Shown: positions 55,927 through 64,000 of the stretch, one piece after another | Layout of the letters: every line of letters starts with the position of its first letter | Position numbering within the stretch: the first letter of the stretch is position 1 | Assembly (NCBI RefSeq): GCF_014643915.1 | Contig: NZ_BMKE01000005.1 | Coordinates: 43,123 to 107,122 of the forward strand | Source of the DNA: Oceanisphaera marina | GTDB taxonomy: Bacteria; Pseudomonadota; Gammaproteobacteria; Enterobacterales; Aeromonadaceae | DNA length: 64,000 nt | Reading direction: 5' to 3' | Notes under the pieces: model-generated | The model's input: only the letters and a program-made list of their open reading frames with translations | What the model was told of the DNA's origin: nothing | Database searches by the model: none | Translations under genes and position numbers: made by a program

Positions 55927-57882
55927 GTGCAGCCACTGAGTCCCGTTGAACTGAACCCTGTTTTTACTCTGCCCGAGATAGCCAGCCTTAACGAGGTACC
56001 CACTACCCCGTTCAGTGCCTTGCAGGCGCGTGCAGACTCCGCTTTTGCTACCTTGTCGGCGCTTAACGCGGTGAATCCCATTTTATTGCTGAATGGTTTT
56101 TCCGGTGTCGATTACGAAGAGCTGGTAGACAGTCTGGTAAAGAAACATGCGAATCATGCGGATCTGTTCGACCTCTGTTACGCAGAAAACCTCAATCATC
56201 CGCAAAAGCCGATTTGGCTGAGGCTGAAAGCCGGCACCGGTCTCGAGTTTTGCGAGCTGGTTGGCCAGTTGCTGGAATTATCCTCTCGCCACCTGGAAGC
56301 CGAGCACATAGTGCAGCGCATCCTGAAAAAGCAGGATAATAACGACAAAATCGCCGATTACCTGTCTTTGCTGTCTCAGCATGTGGCGGCCGGACAAGGA
56401 TTTAGCCATCCGGTATTGATTAATCTGATGGTGCATCGTCACGACACCACCATGCCCGTGGTCTATGCGCGCCAGTTCACCCCGGAGCAGCTGTTTGGTG
56501 CTATCCACTTTCAAACCGAGCAAGGCTCGGTGTTCAGTCATCACCACCTGCTGGAGCCCGGGCTGATTCATCAGGCCAATGGCGGCTATTTAATCGTGCC
56601 CATAGAAGAGCTGCTGGAGCAGCCGCATTTATGGTTTCGCCTTAAAAATGCATTGATAACCCGTCAAATAGAGTGGAGCCGTTCGGCCGAAATGGCGGCG
56701 TTTTACTTTCAGCCCGAGCCACCCCCGCTGGATATTCATCTGGTGCTGGTGGGTGACCGGCTGGCAGTGGCCGAGCTTTATCTGCTTGACCGCGAACTCG
56801 ATACCCTGGCCTTTTTACGCGCCGATATTATTCCGGAATGGGATGCACGCGACGATCTACCCGCTTATCTGGGCTTCTTATCGCACCTAAGGCAGAAGTA
56901 TCAGTTACTGGACATGGATGCTGGCGCCATTTTGCGGTTGTGCCGTTACGGCTGTCGTCTTAGTGAGCATCAACACAAGTTGTCTCTGGTGGAAGCGCAG
57001 TTGGTGGCCATGATGCAACTGGCCGACGTGATTGCACGGCGCGAGCAAAGTGAACTGATTACCGATGCCCACCTGGTGCTGGCGCAACAAGAACAGGATC
57101 ATCGCCTGAGCTATTTGATAGAGCAGTCAGATTTAGGCGTACGCGATGGCCAGTATCTGCTGCAAACCCAGGGCAAGGAAGTGGGCCAGATCAACGGTCT
57201 GTCTGTGATTCAGATTACCGGACATCCTTATGATTTTGGGGAGCCGGTACGCCTGACCGCCACCGTACACCTGGGTGATGGTGATGTGTCCGACATTGAG
57301 CGCAAAGCCGATCTTGCCGGCCATATTCACGCCAAGGCGATGATGATTATTCACGGTTATCTGGCCAATCTGTTTGGTGCCGAGCATCCTTCCCCTCTGT
57401 CAGCCAATCTGGTATTTGAGCAGTCCTACCATGAAATAGACGGCGACAGTGCCTCGCTCACCGGTTTGTGCGCCCTGCTATCCGCGCTGGCCAAAGAGCC
57501 AATCTATCAACACTTTGCCGTCACCGGCGCCGTCGATCAGTTTGGTAATGTGCAGCCGGTGGGTGGTGTTAACGAAAAAATAGAAGGATTTTACCGTTTG
57601 TGTAAAATTCAGGGTTTAACCGGCAAGCAAGGTGTCATTTTGCCTGCCAGTAACCGCTTGCAATTGAATTTGTCCGACGAAGTGGTCGCCGCCGTGACCG
57701 CAGGGCAGTTTCATATTTATCCGGTGGCACATGTAGCACAAGCCATCGAGTTGCTTACCGGCAGTGTGGCCGGCGATGTGGAGCAACCCGACACCTTGTT
57801 TGGTCGTATCAGAGACAGACTCGATGACCTTAACGGTCACACCATGGAAACCGGCTTTTTACGGCGCTTGTTCCGACGCTGA
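55927..57882 (+). CDS. ycbZ: YcbZ/LonH-like Lon-family protease
   Basis: A 651-aa protein with a degenerate AAA region and a C-terminal Lon protease domain (about 410-610). The catalytic dyad is Ser in DGDSASLTGL and Lys in GGVNEKIEGF. The start is GTG at 55927, as no ATG fits and the next in-frame N-terminus would be truncated. The E. coli homologue YcbZ (LonH) sits beside fabA in the same order. Its substrates are poorly known. Confidence 0.9.
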   Translation: MQPLSPVELNPVFTLPEIASLNEVPTTPFSALQARADSAFATLSALNAVNPILLLNGFSGVDYEELVDSLVKKHANHADLFDLCYAENLNHPQKPIWLRLKAGTGLEFCELVGQLLELSSRHLEAEHIVQRILKKQDNNDKIADYLSLLSQHVAAGQGFSHPVLINLMVHRHDTTMPVVYARQFTPEQLFGAIHFQTEQGSVFSHHHLLEPGLIHQANGGYLIVPIEELLEQPHLWFRLKNALITRQIEWSRSAEMAAFYFQPEPPPLDIHLVLVGDRLAVAELYLLDRELDTLAFLRADIIPEWDARDDLPAYLGFLSHLRQKYQLLDMDAGAILRLCRYGCRLSEHQHKLSLVEAQLVAMMQLADVIARREQSELITDAHLVLAQQEQDHRLSYLIEQSDLGVRDGQYLLQTQGKEVGQINGLSVIQITGHPYDFGEPVRLTATVHLGDGDVSDIERKADLAGHIHAKAMMIIHGYLANLFGAEHPSPLSANLVFEQSYHEIDGDSASLTGLCALLSALAKEPIYQHFAVTGAVDQFGNVQPVGGVNEKIEGFYRLCKIQGLTGKQGVILPASNRLQLNLSDEVVAAVTAGQFHIYPVAHVAQAIELLTGSVAGDVEQPDTLFGRIRDRLDDLNGHTMETGFLRRLFRR

Positions 57883-57975
57883 AGTGATCGGACTTGTCTG
57901 GTGAACAACTGTTCGCTAAAGTGACGCCAATTTACACGCTAGGCTCAGGCCTGAACATAACGGAATAGTGAAACT

Positions 57976-58521
57976 ATGCCTTCACAAGATATGCCTTCAC
58001 AGAAAGAACTGGGTAAACACGCTTTTACCAGAGAAGAACTGCTGGCGTGCAGCCAGGGTGATTTATTTGGCCCCGGCAACAGCCAGTTGCCCGCTCCCAA
58101 CATGCTGATGATGGATCGCATTATGCACATCAGCGATGAAGGCGGCGAACACGGCAAAGGCGAAATTATTGCTGAGCTGGATATCAATCCGGATCTGTGG
58201 TTTTTTGGTTGCCACTTCCCTGGTGACCCCGTCATGCCTGGCTGTTTGGGTCTGGATGCCATGTGGCAGCTGGTGGGCTTTTTTCTGGGCTGGAAAGGCG
58301 GCCCGGGTAAAGGACGCGCACTGGGCGTAGGTGAAGTGAAATTTACCGGTCAGATCCTGCCTACCGCAAAAAAAGTCACCTATAAAATCACCCTGAAGCG
58401 CGTGATCTGGCGCAAGCTGATCATGGGCATTGCCGATGGCACAGTAGAAGTTGATGGCCGCGTTATCTATGAAGCCAAAGACTTGAAAGTCGGCCTGTTT
58501 ACCGATACGTCCAAGTTCTAA
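57976..58521 (+). CDS. fabA: 3-hydroxydecanoyl-ACP dehydratase/isomerase FabA
   Basis: It dehydrates 3-hydroxydecanoyl-ACP and isomerises the product to start unsaturated fatty acid synthesis. The 181-aa protein has the active-site His80 in [13 protein letters not shown] and Asp94 in GLDAMWQ. The N-terminus is about 9 residues longer than in E. coli and begins with a duplicated MPSQ block (12-bp repeat at 57976 and 57991); the ATG at 57991 is an alternative start. It lies between ycbZ and rmf as in E. coli. Confidence 0.95.
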   Translation: MPSQDMPSQKELGKHAFTREELLACSQGDLFGPGNSQLPAPNMLMMDRIMHISDEGGEHGKGEIIAELDINPDLWFFGCHFPGDPVMPGCLGLDAMWQLVGFFLGWKGGPGKGRALGVGEVKFTGQILPTAKKVTYKITLKRVIWRKLIMGIADGTVEVDGRVIYEAKDLKVGLFTDTSKF

Positions 58522-58552
58522 CAAACGTTCTGAGCCAGAAGCTCTGAACCAG

Positions 58553-58581
58553 AAAGGCCCCGTCAATGCGGGGCCTTTTTT
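58553..58581. terminator. Terminator between convergent fabA and rmf
   Basis: AAAGGCCCCG-tcaatg-CGGGGCCTTTTTT, 31 bases after fabA; the A-run side can serve rmf. Confidence 0.9.
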
Positions 58582-58645
58582 ATGATGTTACACATCAAGG
58601 TTGATTCTGGCTTATCATTCGAAGTTTACTGACAGCCGAATCATA

Positions 58646-58822
58646 TTATCTTATGAAGAGGCCCGAGCCTTTATCTTCCATGGCATCTCGCCATCCCCCC
58701 AACCAGTGCCCTTTGGCATCAAAGTCATTATAGGGGCAATTTTCTTTTGCTCGTCCACTGACACCGGCCTGGTAACCGCGAGTACGCGCTCTTTCCAAAC
58801 GGTCACGTTTTTGTCTCTTCAT
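58646..58822 (-). CDS. rmf: Ribosome modulation factor
   Basis: A 58-aa basic protein that dimerises 70S ribosomes into inactive 100S particles in stationary phase. MKRQKRDRLERARTRGYQAG is nearly identical to E. coli, and WLGGWRDAM follows. The ATG at 58822 is chosen, since the in-frame codon at 58837 would add five unrelated residues. GAGGG lies 8 bases upstream. Confidence 0.95.
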   Translation of the reverse strand: MKRQKRDRLERARTRGYQAGVSGRAKENCPYNDFDAKGHWLGGWRDAMEDKGSGLFIR

Positions 58823-59105
58823 AGGTATAACCCTCATTTAATCAACAAAAAGTGCATGCGATGATGTTACAGATTTGCTAACCACCGCCCCTTATCAATA
58901 ATGCAATTAGCTGCCAAGATCAAGGTTGAATTTCAACCAATGACGCCTGATTTCGGTTACTGCTTGATGATATGAGACTTTTTAATTGATCAAATACGAC
59001 AGGTTGAGACGTGCAACGTGATTTGCGGGAGCAACTTCAGGCAAGCAGCAGATACCGAGGCAGGCTCGGTCAACCCCTGATACCAGGCGACCGTGACGCA
59101 GCAAT
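58823..59105. other. Non-coding region upstream of rmf
   Basis: No gene seen. GGTTGAATTTCAACC at 58924-58938 is a perfect palindrome with 7-bp arms. An almost identical AATTTCAACCAA also occurs at 54935-54947 before the unknown gene at 54969. TTGATCAA-like bases lie at 58987-58994. These may be regulator sites for rmf. Confidence 0.4.
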
Positions 59106-59140
59106 AAAAAAACACTCCCAGCCAGGCATGGGAGTGTTTA
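59106..59140 (-). terminator. Intrinsic terminator downstream of uup
   Basis: Minus strand: AACACTCCCA-tgcctggc-TGGGAGTGTT followed by a T-run. It lies about 80 bases after the uup stop. Confidence 0.85.
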
Positions 59141-59216
59141 AATGTTAGCTGAGTGTCGGTTTGTTACTGCTCGCTTAGGGCCGACAGCTTAGCGCCGTTT
59201 TGCTGGCTGTGTTTTT

Positions 59217-61139
59217 TCAGCTTTGCGCTTCCAGCTCTTCCCAACGGGCAAACGCCGTTTCAAACTCGGCTTCCACGTCGGCCAGCTGCTGCAAGGTCGC
59301 CTGGGTTTTATCTTCGCTCTTGCTGAAAAAGTCAGGCGCATTCACTACTTGTTGCAGTGACTCGATCTTTTGTTCGAGTTGCTCCAGCCTGGCAGGCAAA
59401 CCGCTCAGTTCTTGCTGCAACTTGTAAGGCAGTTTTTTATTCGCACTCTTGGCCTTGGTATTGGCCTCGACGCTGGCTGCCGACTCTTTATTCTGACTAT
59501 TGTCTTTGCTCTTGGCCGTTTTGCTCTGTACAGGTGCGCGATACGACAGCTGATGCTGCATATCCTGATATCCCCCTACAAACTCACTGACCTTGCCCTC
59601 ACCTTCAAATAACCAGCAATGGGTCGCGGTATTATCAATAAAGTCCCGATCGTGACTGACCAGCAGCAAGGTGCCTTTATACTCGGCCAGTAATTCTTCC
59701 AGCAGCTCCAGCGTTTCGACGTCCAGATCGTTGGTTGGCTCATCGAGTACCAGCAGGTTGCTGGGCTTCAAGAATAATCTGGCCAGCAACAAGCGGTTTT
59801 TCTCACCGCCCGACAAGGCTTTAACCGGTGTACGCGCCCGCTTGGGCTCGAACAGGAAGTCTTGCAAATATCCCAGCACATGACGGCTGCGTCCATTCAC
59901 TTCCACTTCCTGTTTACCTTCGGCCAGATTGTCCATCACGGTACGCTCGGGATCCAGCTGCTCGCGATACTGGTCAAAATAGGCCACTTCCAGTTTGGTG
60001 CCGCACTTCAGAGTACCGGAGTCCGCCTCCAGCTTACCCAGCAACAACTTGATAAGCGTACTCTTGCCACAACCGTTGGGGCCAACCAGCGCAATTTTAT
60101 CGCCGCGCTGGATCAGGGTAGAGAAGTTATTGAGCAGAGGTTTGTTTTCGTAGGCAAAGTTGAGGTTTTCTGCCTCGAACACAATTTTGCCAGAACGGCG
60201 CACATCATCCAGGGTCACGCTCACCTTGCCGACGCTTTCACGACGTTGGCTGCGCTCGACCCGCAATTCTTTTAAGGCGCGAACTCGGCCTTCATTACGG
60301 GTACGACGTGCCTTTACCCCTTGGCGGATCCAGGCTTCTTCCTGTGCCAGTCGCTTGTCGAACAAGGCATTTTGCTCGGCTTCCACCCGCAATGCTTCTT
60401 CCTTGTTCACCAGATAGTCATCATAGTTACCCGGCCAGCTGGACAACTTACCACGGTCAAGATCCACGATACGGGTGGCCATTTTACGAATGAAGGCCCG
60501 GTCGTGACTCACAAACACGATGGCACCTTTGAAATCCAGCAAAAAGCTTTCCAGCCAGGCAATGGCGTCAATGTCCAGGTGGTTGGTAGGCTCATCGAGC
60601 AACAAGATATCCGGTTCGTTGGTCAAGGCCCGGGCCAGTGCCACTTTGCGCAACCAACCGCCAGACAAATCATTCAGTCGGGTGTCGCCATTTAATTCCA
60701 GCAACGTCAGGCTTTGATTGATGCGGGTGTCGAAGTGCCAGCCATTGGCCACTTCCACCTGCTCTTGCAGGCGCATCAGTTCATTGAGCGCCTTTTCCGA
60801 ACAGTCGTGGGCGACCTTTTCCAGCTGATGATGATACTTGGCCAGCAGGTCGCCCATTTCGGCCAGACCACCGGCAACATAGTCGAATACGGTCTGATCG
60901 TCGTCGACCTTGGGCGGATCTTGCTCAAGACGAGCAATATTGACGTCTTGCTGCAACTGACGGCGACCGTCATCCAGCTGTATTTCGGCGGCAATCACCT
61001 TCATCAGGGTCGACTTGCCGGCACCATTACGGCCCACAATACAGACGCGTTCTCCGGCCTGTATATTAAATTCTATTCCGTCTAATAACGGAGCATCACC
61101 AAATGCCAACTGGGCATTTTGCAGGGTCAATAAACTCAT
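59217..61139 (-). CDS. uup: ABC-F ATPase Uup
   Basis: A 640-aa soluble protein with two ABC ATPase domains: Walker A GRNGAGKST and GPNGCGKST, signatures LSGGWLRKVALARAL and LSGGEKNRLLLARLF, Walker B LLLDEPTNHLD and LVLDEPTNDLD. A charged, coiled C-terminal domain (about 545-640) binds DNA or RNA in E. coli Uup, linked to replication-fork and ribosome quality functions. Its start overlaps the stop of the glutaredoxin-like gene (TAATG). Confidence 0.95.
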   Translation of the reverse strand: MSLLTLQNAQLAFGDAPLLDGIEFNIQAGERVCIVGRNGAGKSTLMKVIAAEIQLDDGRRQLQQDVNIARLEQDPPKVDDDQTVFDYVAGGLAEMGDLLAKYHHQLEKVAHDCSEKALNELMRLQEQVEVANGWHFDTRINQSLTLLELNGDTRLNDLSGGWLRKVALARALTNEPDILLLDEPTNHLDIDAIAWLESFLLDFKGAIVFVSHDRAFIRKMATRIVDLDRGKLSSWPGNYDDYLVNKEEALRVEAEQNALFDKRLAQEEAWIRQGVKARRTRNEGRVRALKELRVERSQRRESVGKVSVTLDDVRRSGKIVFEAENLNFAYENKPLLNNFSTLIQRGDKIALVGPNGCGKSTLIKLLLGKLEADSGTLKCGTKLEVAYFDQYREQLDPERTVMDNLAEGKQEVEVNGRSRHVLGYLQDFLFEPKRARTPVKALSGGEKNRLLLARLFLKPSNLLVLDEPTNDLDVETLELLEELLAEYKGTLLLVSHDRDFIDNTATHCWLFEGEGKVSEFVGGYQDMQHQLSYRAPVQSKTAKSKDNSQNKESAASVEANTKAKSANKKLPYKLQQELSGLPARLEQLEQKIESLQQVVNAPDFFSKSEDKTQATLQQLADVEAEFETAFARWEELEAQS

Positions 61140-61369
61140 TAAGTCACTCTACTAAATTCAAGAATATCGGCAGCCGTAAAAGGCCAATCCAGCTCACCGC
61201 CGTCTGGGCGTTGTAATACCGGAATGCGTACCGCGTACGCTGCCAGCCACCGTTCGTCGTCAATAATATCTTCGAGTCGGGTATTGGCACTCAAGCCGGT
61301 TTGTTCCAACAGCGCCCAGGCTTGTTCGCACAGATGGCAACCGTCGGTAGAAAACAGCGTCAGGCTCAT
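61139..61369 (-). CDS. Glutaredoxin-like protein
   Basis: A 76-aa thioredoxin-fold protein with the redox motif CHLC (residues 11-14) and the cis-proline in VRIPVLQR. It belongs to the DUF836/glutaredoxin-like family of unknown partner. The ATG at 61369 is chosen over the TTG at 61375 because GGAG is spaced for it. It begins 3 bases after the rlmKL stop and overlaps uup, so the three are a translationally coupled operon. Confidence 0.87.
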   Translation of the reverse strand: MSLTLFSTDGCHLCEQAWALLEQTGLSANTRLEDIIDDERWLAAYAVRIPVLQRPDGGELDWPFTAADILEFSRVT

Positions 61370-61371
61370 GA

Positions 61372-63471
61372 TCAACTCCAGCGAATTTCCCAGCAGTTAT
61401 GAATATGCGGGTTACGCGCAAAATCTTTGGGCAAACTGCCCTTGGTAATGTCTTTTGCTACCAGTCCCAGCTCGGCAAGCCGGTCGATATCCATTTTGAA
61501 GTGACGCTTGTTGTTGGAAAAGATAATGGTGCCATCGGCGCGCAGACGCTTGCTTAGCAGCGACAGCAGTTCGATGTGATCTTCCTGCACATCAAACACA
61601 CCTTCCATACGCTTGGAATTGGAAAAGGTCGGTGGATCGACGAAAATCAAGTCGTAGTCGTCACCGGGCTGGCGCAACCAGTTCATGCAATCCGCCTGAA
61701 CAAACTGATGGCGACGGCCGGTCAGCCCATTCAGCTCCATATTACGCTCGGCCCAGGCCAAATAGGTTTTGGACATGTCCACCGTGGTGGTGCTTTTGGC
61801 TCCTCCCAAACCGGCATGCACGGTAGCACTGCCGGTATAGGCAAACAGGTTAAGAAAATCCTTGCCCTTGGCCATCTGGCCCAGTTGCTTGCGGATCGGT
61901 CTGTGATCCAGAAACAGGCCGGTGTCCAGGTAGTCATGCAGGTTAACCAGCAGTTGGGCATTGTGCTCTTGCACCTGCATCCACTGTTCGCGGCGGTCCA
62001 GCTTTTCGTACTGCTCGCGACCTTGCTGACGGGCACGCACTTTTAAAATCACCTTGCGCCCTTCTACACCCGTTACTGCCTGAGTGGCTTGCACCAGATC
62101 GTAAAAACGACCCCGCGCCTTGTATTCGGGAATGCTTTTTGGCGCCGCATATTCCTGAATGACGATGTAATCCTGATAGCGATCGATAGCGGCGTTGTAT
62201 TCCGGCAAGTCGGCATCGTACAAACGATAGCAATCAATTTGCTCGGACCTGGCCCACTTTTCCAGGGCCTTGATGTTCTTGGCCAAACGGTTGGCAAAGT
62301 CTTCTGCCAGCGGACGCGCGGTTTTCGCATCTTCGGCAATCAGGTAGTTGCGCAATTCACACGCCAAGGCGCCGTTGAATAGCTTGTAGATTTTTTCATG
62401 GCGCAGACGCAGACAGCTCAGCAACTCGGGAGAGCTGGAAATCAGACTGACATTCCAGCCTTTGAATTGCTCACGCAGTTTGTCACCCAGCTGCTGATGC
62501 AAGCCTAATAAAGAAGGGAACTCACTCAAACGCTCGCCATAAGGAGGGTTGGAAATCACCCAGCCTGCCTCGGCGGCCGGATTTTCAAGCGTGTCTACGC
62601 CCCCGGCTCTAAAACGAATAAAGGCGCCAACACCGGCGGTCTGAGCGTTATCTTCGGCAAACGCCAATACCCGTTTGTCCTGGTCAAAGCCATAGATCTC
62701 GGTATTGCCCTGTTTGATACCCCGGGTGGCGCGCACCGTGGCTTCGGCACTGATTTCTTGCCACAGCTCACGGTCGTGGCCGCTCCAGGCCATAAAGCCA
62801 AATCGCACCCGCAATAAACCCGGTGCATGATCGGTCGCCATTAATGCCGCTTCTATCAGCAAGGTACCCGAACCACACATGGGGTCGACCAGCGGCTTGC
62901 TAATGTCCCAGCCACTGCGCAGTAAAATGGCGACCGCCAGGTTTTCTTTTAACGGTGCTTCACCGGCCTGCTGGCGATAACCGCGTTGATGCAAGGCCGG
63001 GCCCGACAAGTCCAGGGTAATGCTCAGCTGATTATTACGCTTGAGGTGCGCCAGAATGCGGATATCGGGAGTGCGCTTGTCGACATTGGGCCGTTCGCCC
63101 CAGCGTTTGGTCAACCGGTCAACAATGGCATCCTTGATTTTCAGGGCGCCATACTGGGTATTGGTAATCGCTTCATTGCCACCAGAGAAGTCTACCGCGA
63201 AGGTTTGTCCTGGTTGAATATGCTGTTCCCATTCGATGTTGGCTGCACCTAAATACAGATCCATGTCGGTACGCATGGTCAGTTCGGCCAGTTGCAACAT
63301 AATGCGCGAGGCTAAACGCGACCACATGCAGGCACGGTAGGCCGTAGCCAGTTCACCTTTAAAGGCCACACCGGCCACGGTTTCCTGAAGGTCGGTCGCG
63401 CCCAGGTTTTTCAGTTCATCGGTGAGTAAGGATTCCAGGCCCTTGGGGCAGGTAGCAAAAAACGGCAGCAT
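61372..63471 (-). CDS. rlmL: Bifunctional 23S rRNA methyltransferase RlmKL
   Basis: A 699-aa fusion enzyme that makes m2G2445 (RlmL half) and m7G2069 (RlmK half) in 23S rRNA. The N-terminal part has a THUMP domain (about 40-160), then a methyltransferase with DPMCGSGTLLIEA and SNPPYGERL. The C-terminal part has a second methyltransferase with LNLFAYTGSATVHA and VDPPTFSNSKRM. Length equals the E. coli protein. It is followed by the glutaredoxin-like gene and uup. Confidence 0.96.
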   Translation of the reverse strand: MLPFFATCPKGLESLLTDELKNLGATDLQETVAGVAFKGELATAYRACMWSRLASRIMLQLAELTMRTDMDLYLGAANIEWEQHIQPGQTFAVDFSGGNEAITNTQYGALKIKDAIVDRLTKRWGERPNVDKRTPDIRILAHLKRNNQLSITLDLSGPALHQRGYRQQAGEAPLKENLAVAILLRSGWDISKPLVDPMCGSGTLLIEAALMATDHAPGLLRVRFGFMAWSGHDRELWQEISAEATVRATRGIKQGNTEIYGFDQDKRVLAFAEDNAQTAGVGAFIRFRAGGVDTLENPAAEAGWVISNPPYGERLSEFPSLLGLHQQLGDKLREQFKGWNVSLISSSPELLSCLRLRHEKIYKLFNGALACELRNYLIAEDAKTARPLAEDFANRLAKNIKALEKWARSEQIDCYRLYDADLPEYNAAIDRYQDYIVIQEYAAPKSIPEYKARGRFYDLVQATQAVTGVEGRKVILKVRARQQGREQYEKLDRREQWMQVQEHNAQLLVNLHDYLDTGLFLDHRPIRKQLGQMAKGKDFLNLFAYTGSATVHAGLGGAKSTTTVDMSKTYLAWAERNMELNGLTGRRHQFVQADCMNWLRQPGDDYDLIFVDPPTFSNSKRMEGVFDVQEDHIELLSLLSKRLRADGTIIFSNNKRHFKMDIDRLAELGLVAKDITKGSLPKDFARNPHIHNCWEIRWS

Positions 63472-63609
63472 AGTCAGGCTTGTCTAATAAAAAGAGGCCC
63501 ACATTATACCTGAATCCACCGCCATACGGTAAAAATTGCCACTTATTGTGTGCAAACTAATCAGCTTGCAGGATTATTGCCCACACGGAACAAAGTTCTG
63601 GATAAGCCC

Positions 63610-63638
63610 TTGCATTCAGTGAGCCCGATCACTAGTAT
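63610..63638 (+). promoter_or_regulatory. Sigma-70 promoter of the tRNA-fMet array
   Basis: TTGCAT (63610-63615), 17-bp spacer, TAGTAT (63633-63638), then a GC-rich discriminator (ACGCAGCC), which is typical for growth-rate and stringently controlled tRNA promoters. Confidence 0.8.
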
Positions 63639-63652
63639 ACGCAGCCTGAGGA

Positions 63653-63729
<77 letters not shown>

Positions 63730-63787
63730 ACTCAGAAGCAGTAGTAGAAAGTAGTAAAGTCTAAGCAGTCGCGTTATAAGTAAAGGA

Positions 63788-63864
<77 letters not shown>

Positions 63865-63922
63865 GCTTGGATGACAGTGAAGACATGTAGTAAAGTGTAA
63901 ACAGTACAGATTAAGTAAAGGA

Positions 63923-63999
<77 letters not shown>

Positions 64000-64000
64000 G

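Overview
The window is a 64 kb piece of a gammaproteobacterial chromosome. Protein sequences and gene order (thrS-infC-rpmI-rplT-pheST-ihfA; ccoNOQP-ccoHIS-fnr-uspE-ttcA; rlmKL-uup and rmf-fabA-ycbZ) resemble Aeromonadales and Alteromonadales-like marine bacteria such as Oceanimonas, Oceanisphaera or Zobellella. The genus is an inference, since no search was run. A near-perfect dif site at about 34.57 kb, flanked mostly by correctly oriented KOPS-like octamers, places the window across the replication terminus.

Layout. 0-2.4 kb: a CdaR-type regulator with glycerate kinase. 2.5-2.8 kb: two tRNA-Val(GAC). 2.8-8.5 kb: a DUF3080 lipoprotein with NorM, then riboflavin synthase, a CPXCG protein, a pteridine-reductase-type SDR, a fructosamine kinase and a TerB-like protein. 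8.7-15.6 kb: the translation operon thrS-infC-rpmI-rplT-pheS-pheT-ihfA. Here infC appears to start at ATA, and pheS carries two frame-compensating deletions. 15.8-22 kb: a sirtuin, the potABCD polyamine importer and a two-gene envelope pair. 22-32.5 kb: ttcA, uspE and fnr, then the cbb3 oxidase biogenesis genes (ccoHIS and a TauE/SafE-like protein) and the structural genes ccoNOQP. A perfect FNR box lies at the divergent promoter region, so FNR, encoded here, probably controls the locus.

33-36.7 kb is the terminus zone: a large tyrosine recombinase ending 53 bp from dif, two small unknown genes, a highly structured non-coding element of about 300 bp, and an ADP-ribosylglycohydrolase that has lost its middle. 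36.7-46.2 kb is a defence island: a type I restriction-modification system (hsdM, hsdS, hsdR) interleaved with a DUF1016 PD-(D/E)XK nuclease, a 49-codon gene coupled to both neighbours, an OLD/Rlo-like AAA ATPase and a YgjP-like metallopeptidase. Overlapping starts and stops suggest it is expressed as one unit, at least in its first half.

46.3-50.3 kb holds trhA, a thiamine-binding-type small protein, a DEAD-box helicase and an rRNA-methyltransferase-like protein. 50.3-54.7 kb holds a light and redox sensing cluster: heme oxygenase plus bacteriophytochrome-GGDEF, followed by an Aer-like chemoreceptor. 55-63.5 kb is core: an unknown gene, a YcbZ/LonH-like protease, fabA, rmf, uup, a glutaredoxin-like gene and rlmKL. 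The right edge is a tandem array of three initiator tRNA genes behind a strong promoter. No CRISPR array, insertion sequence or prophage structure was seen.
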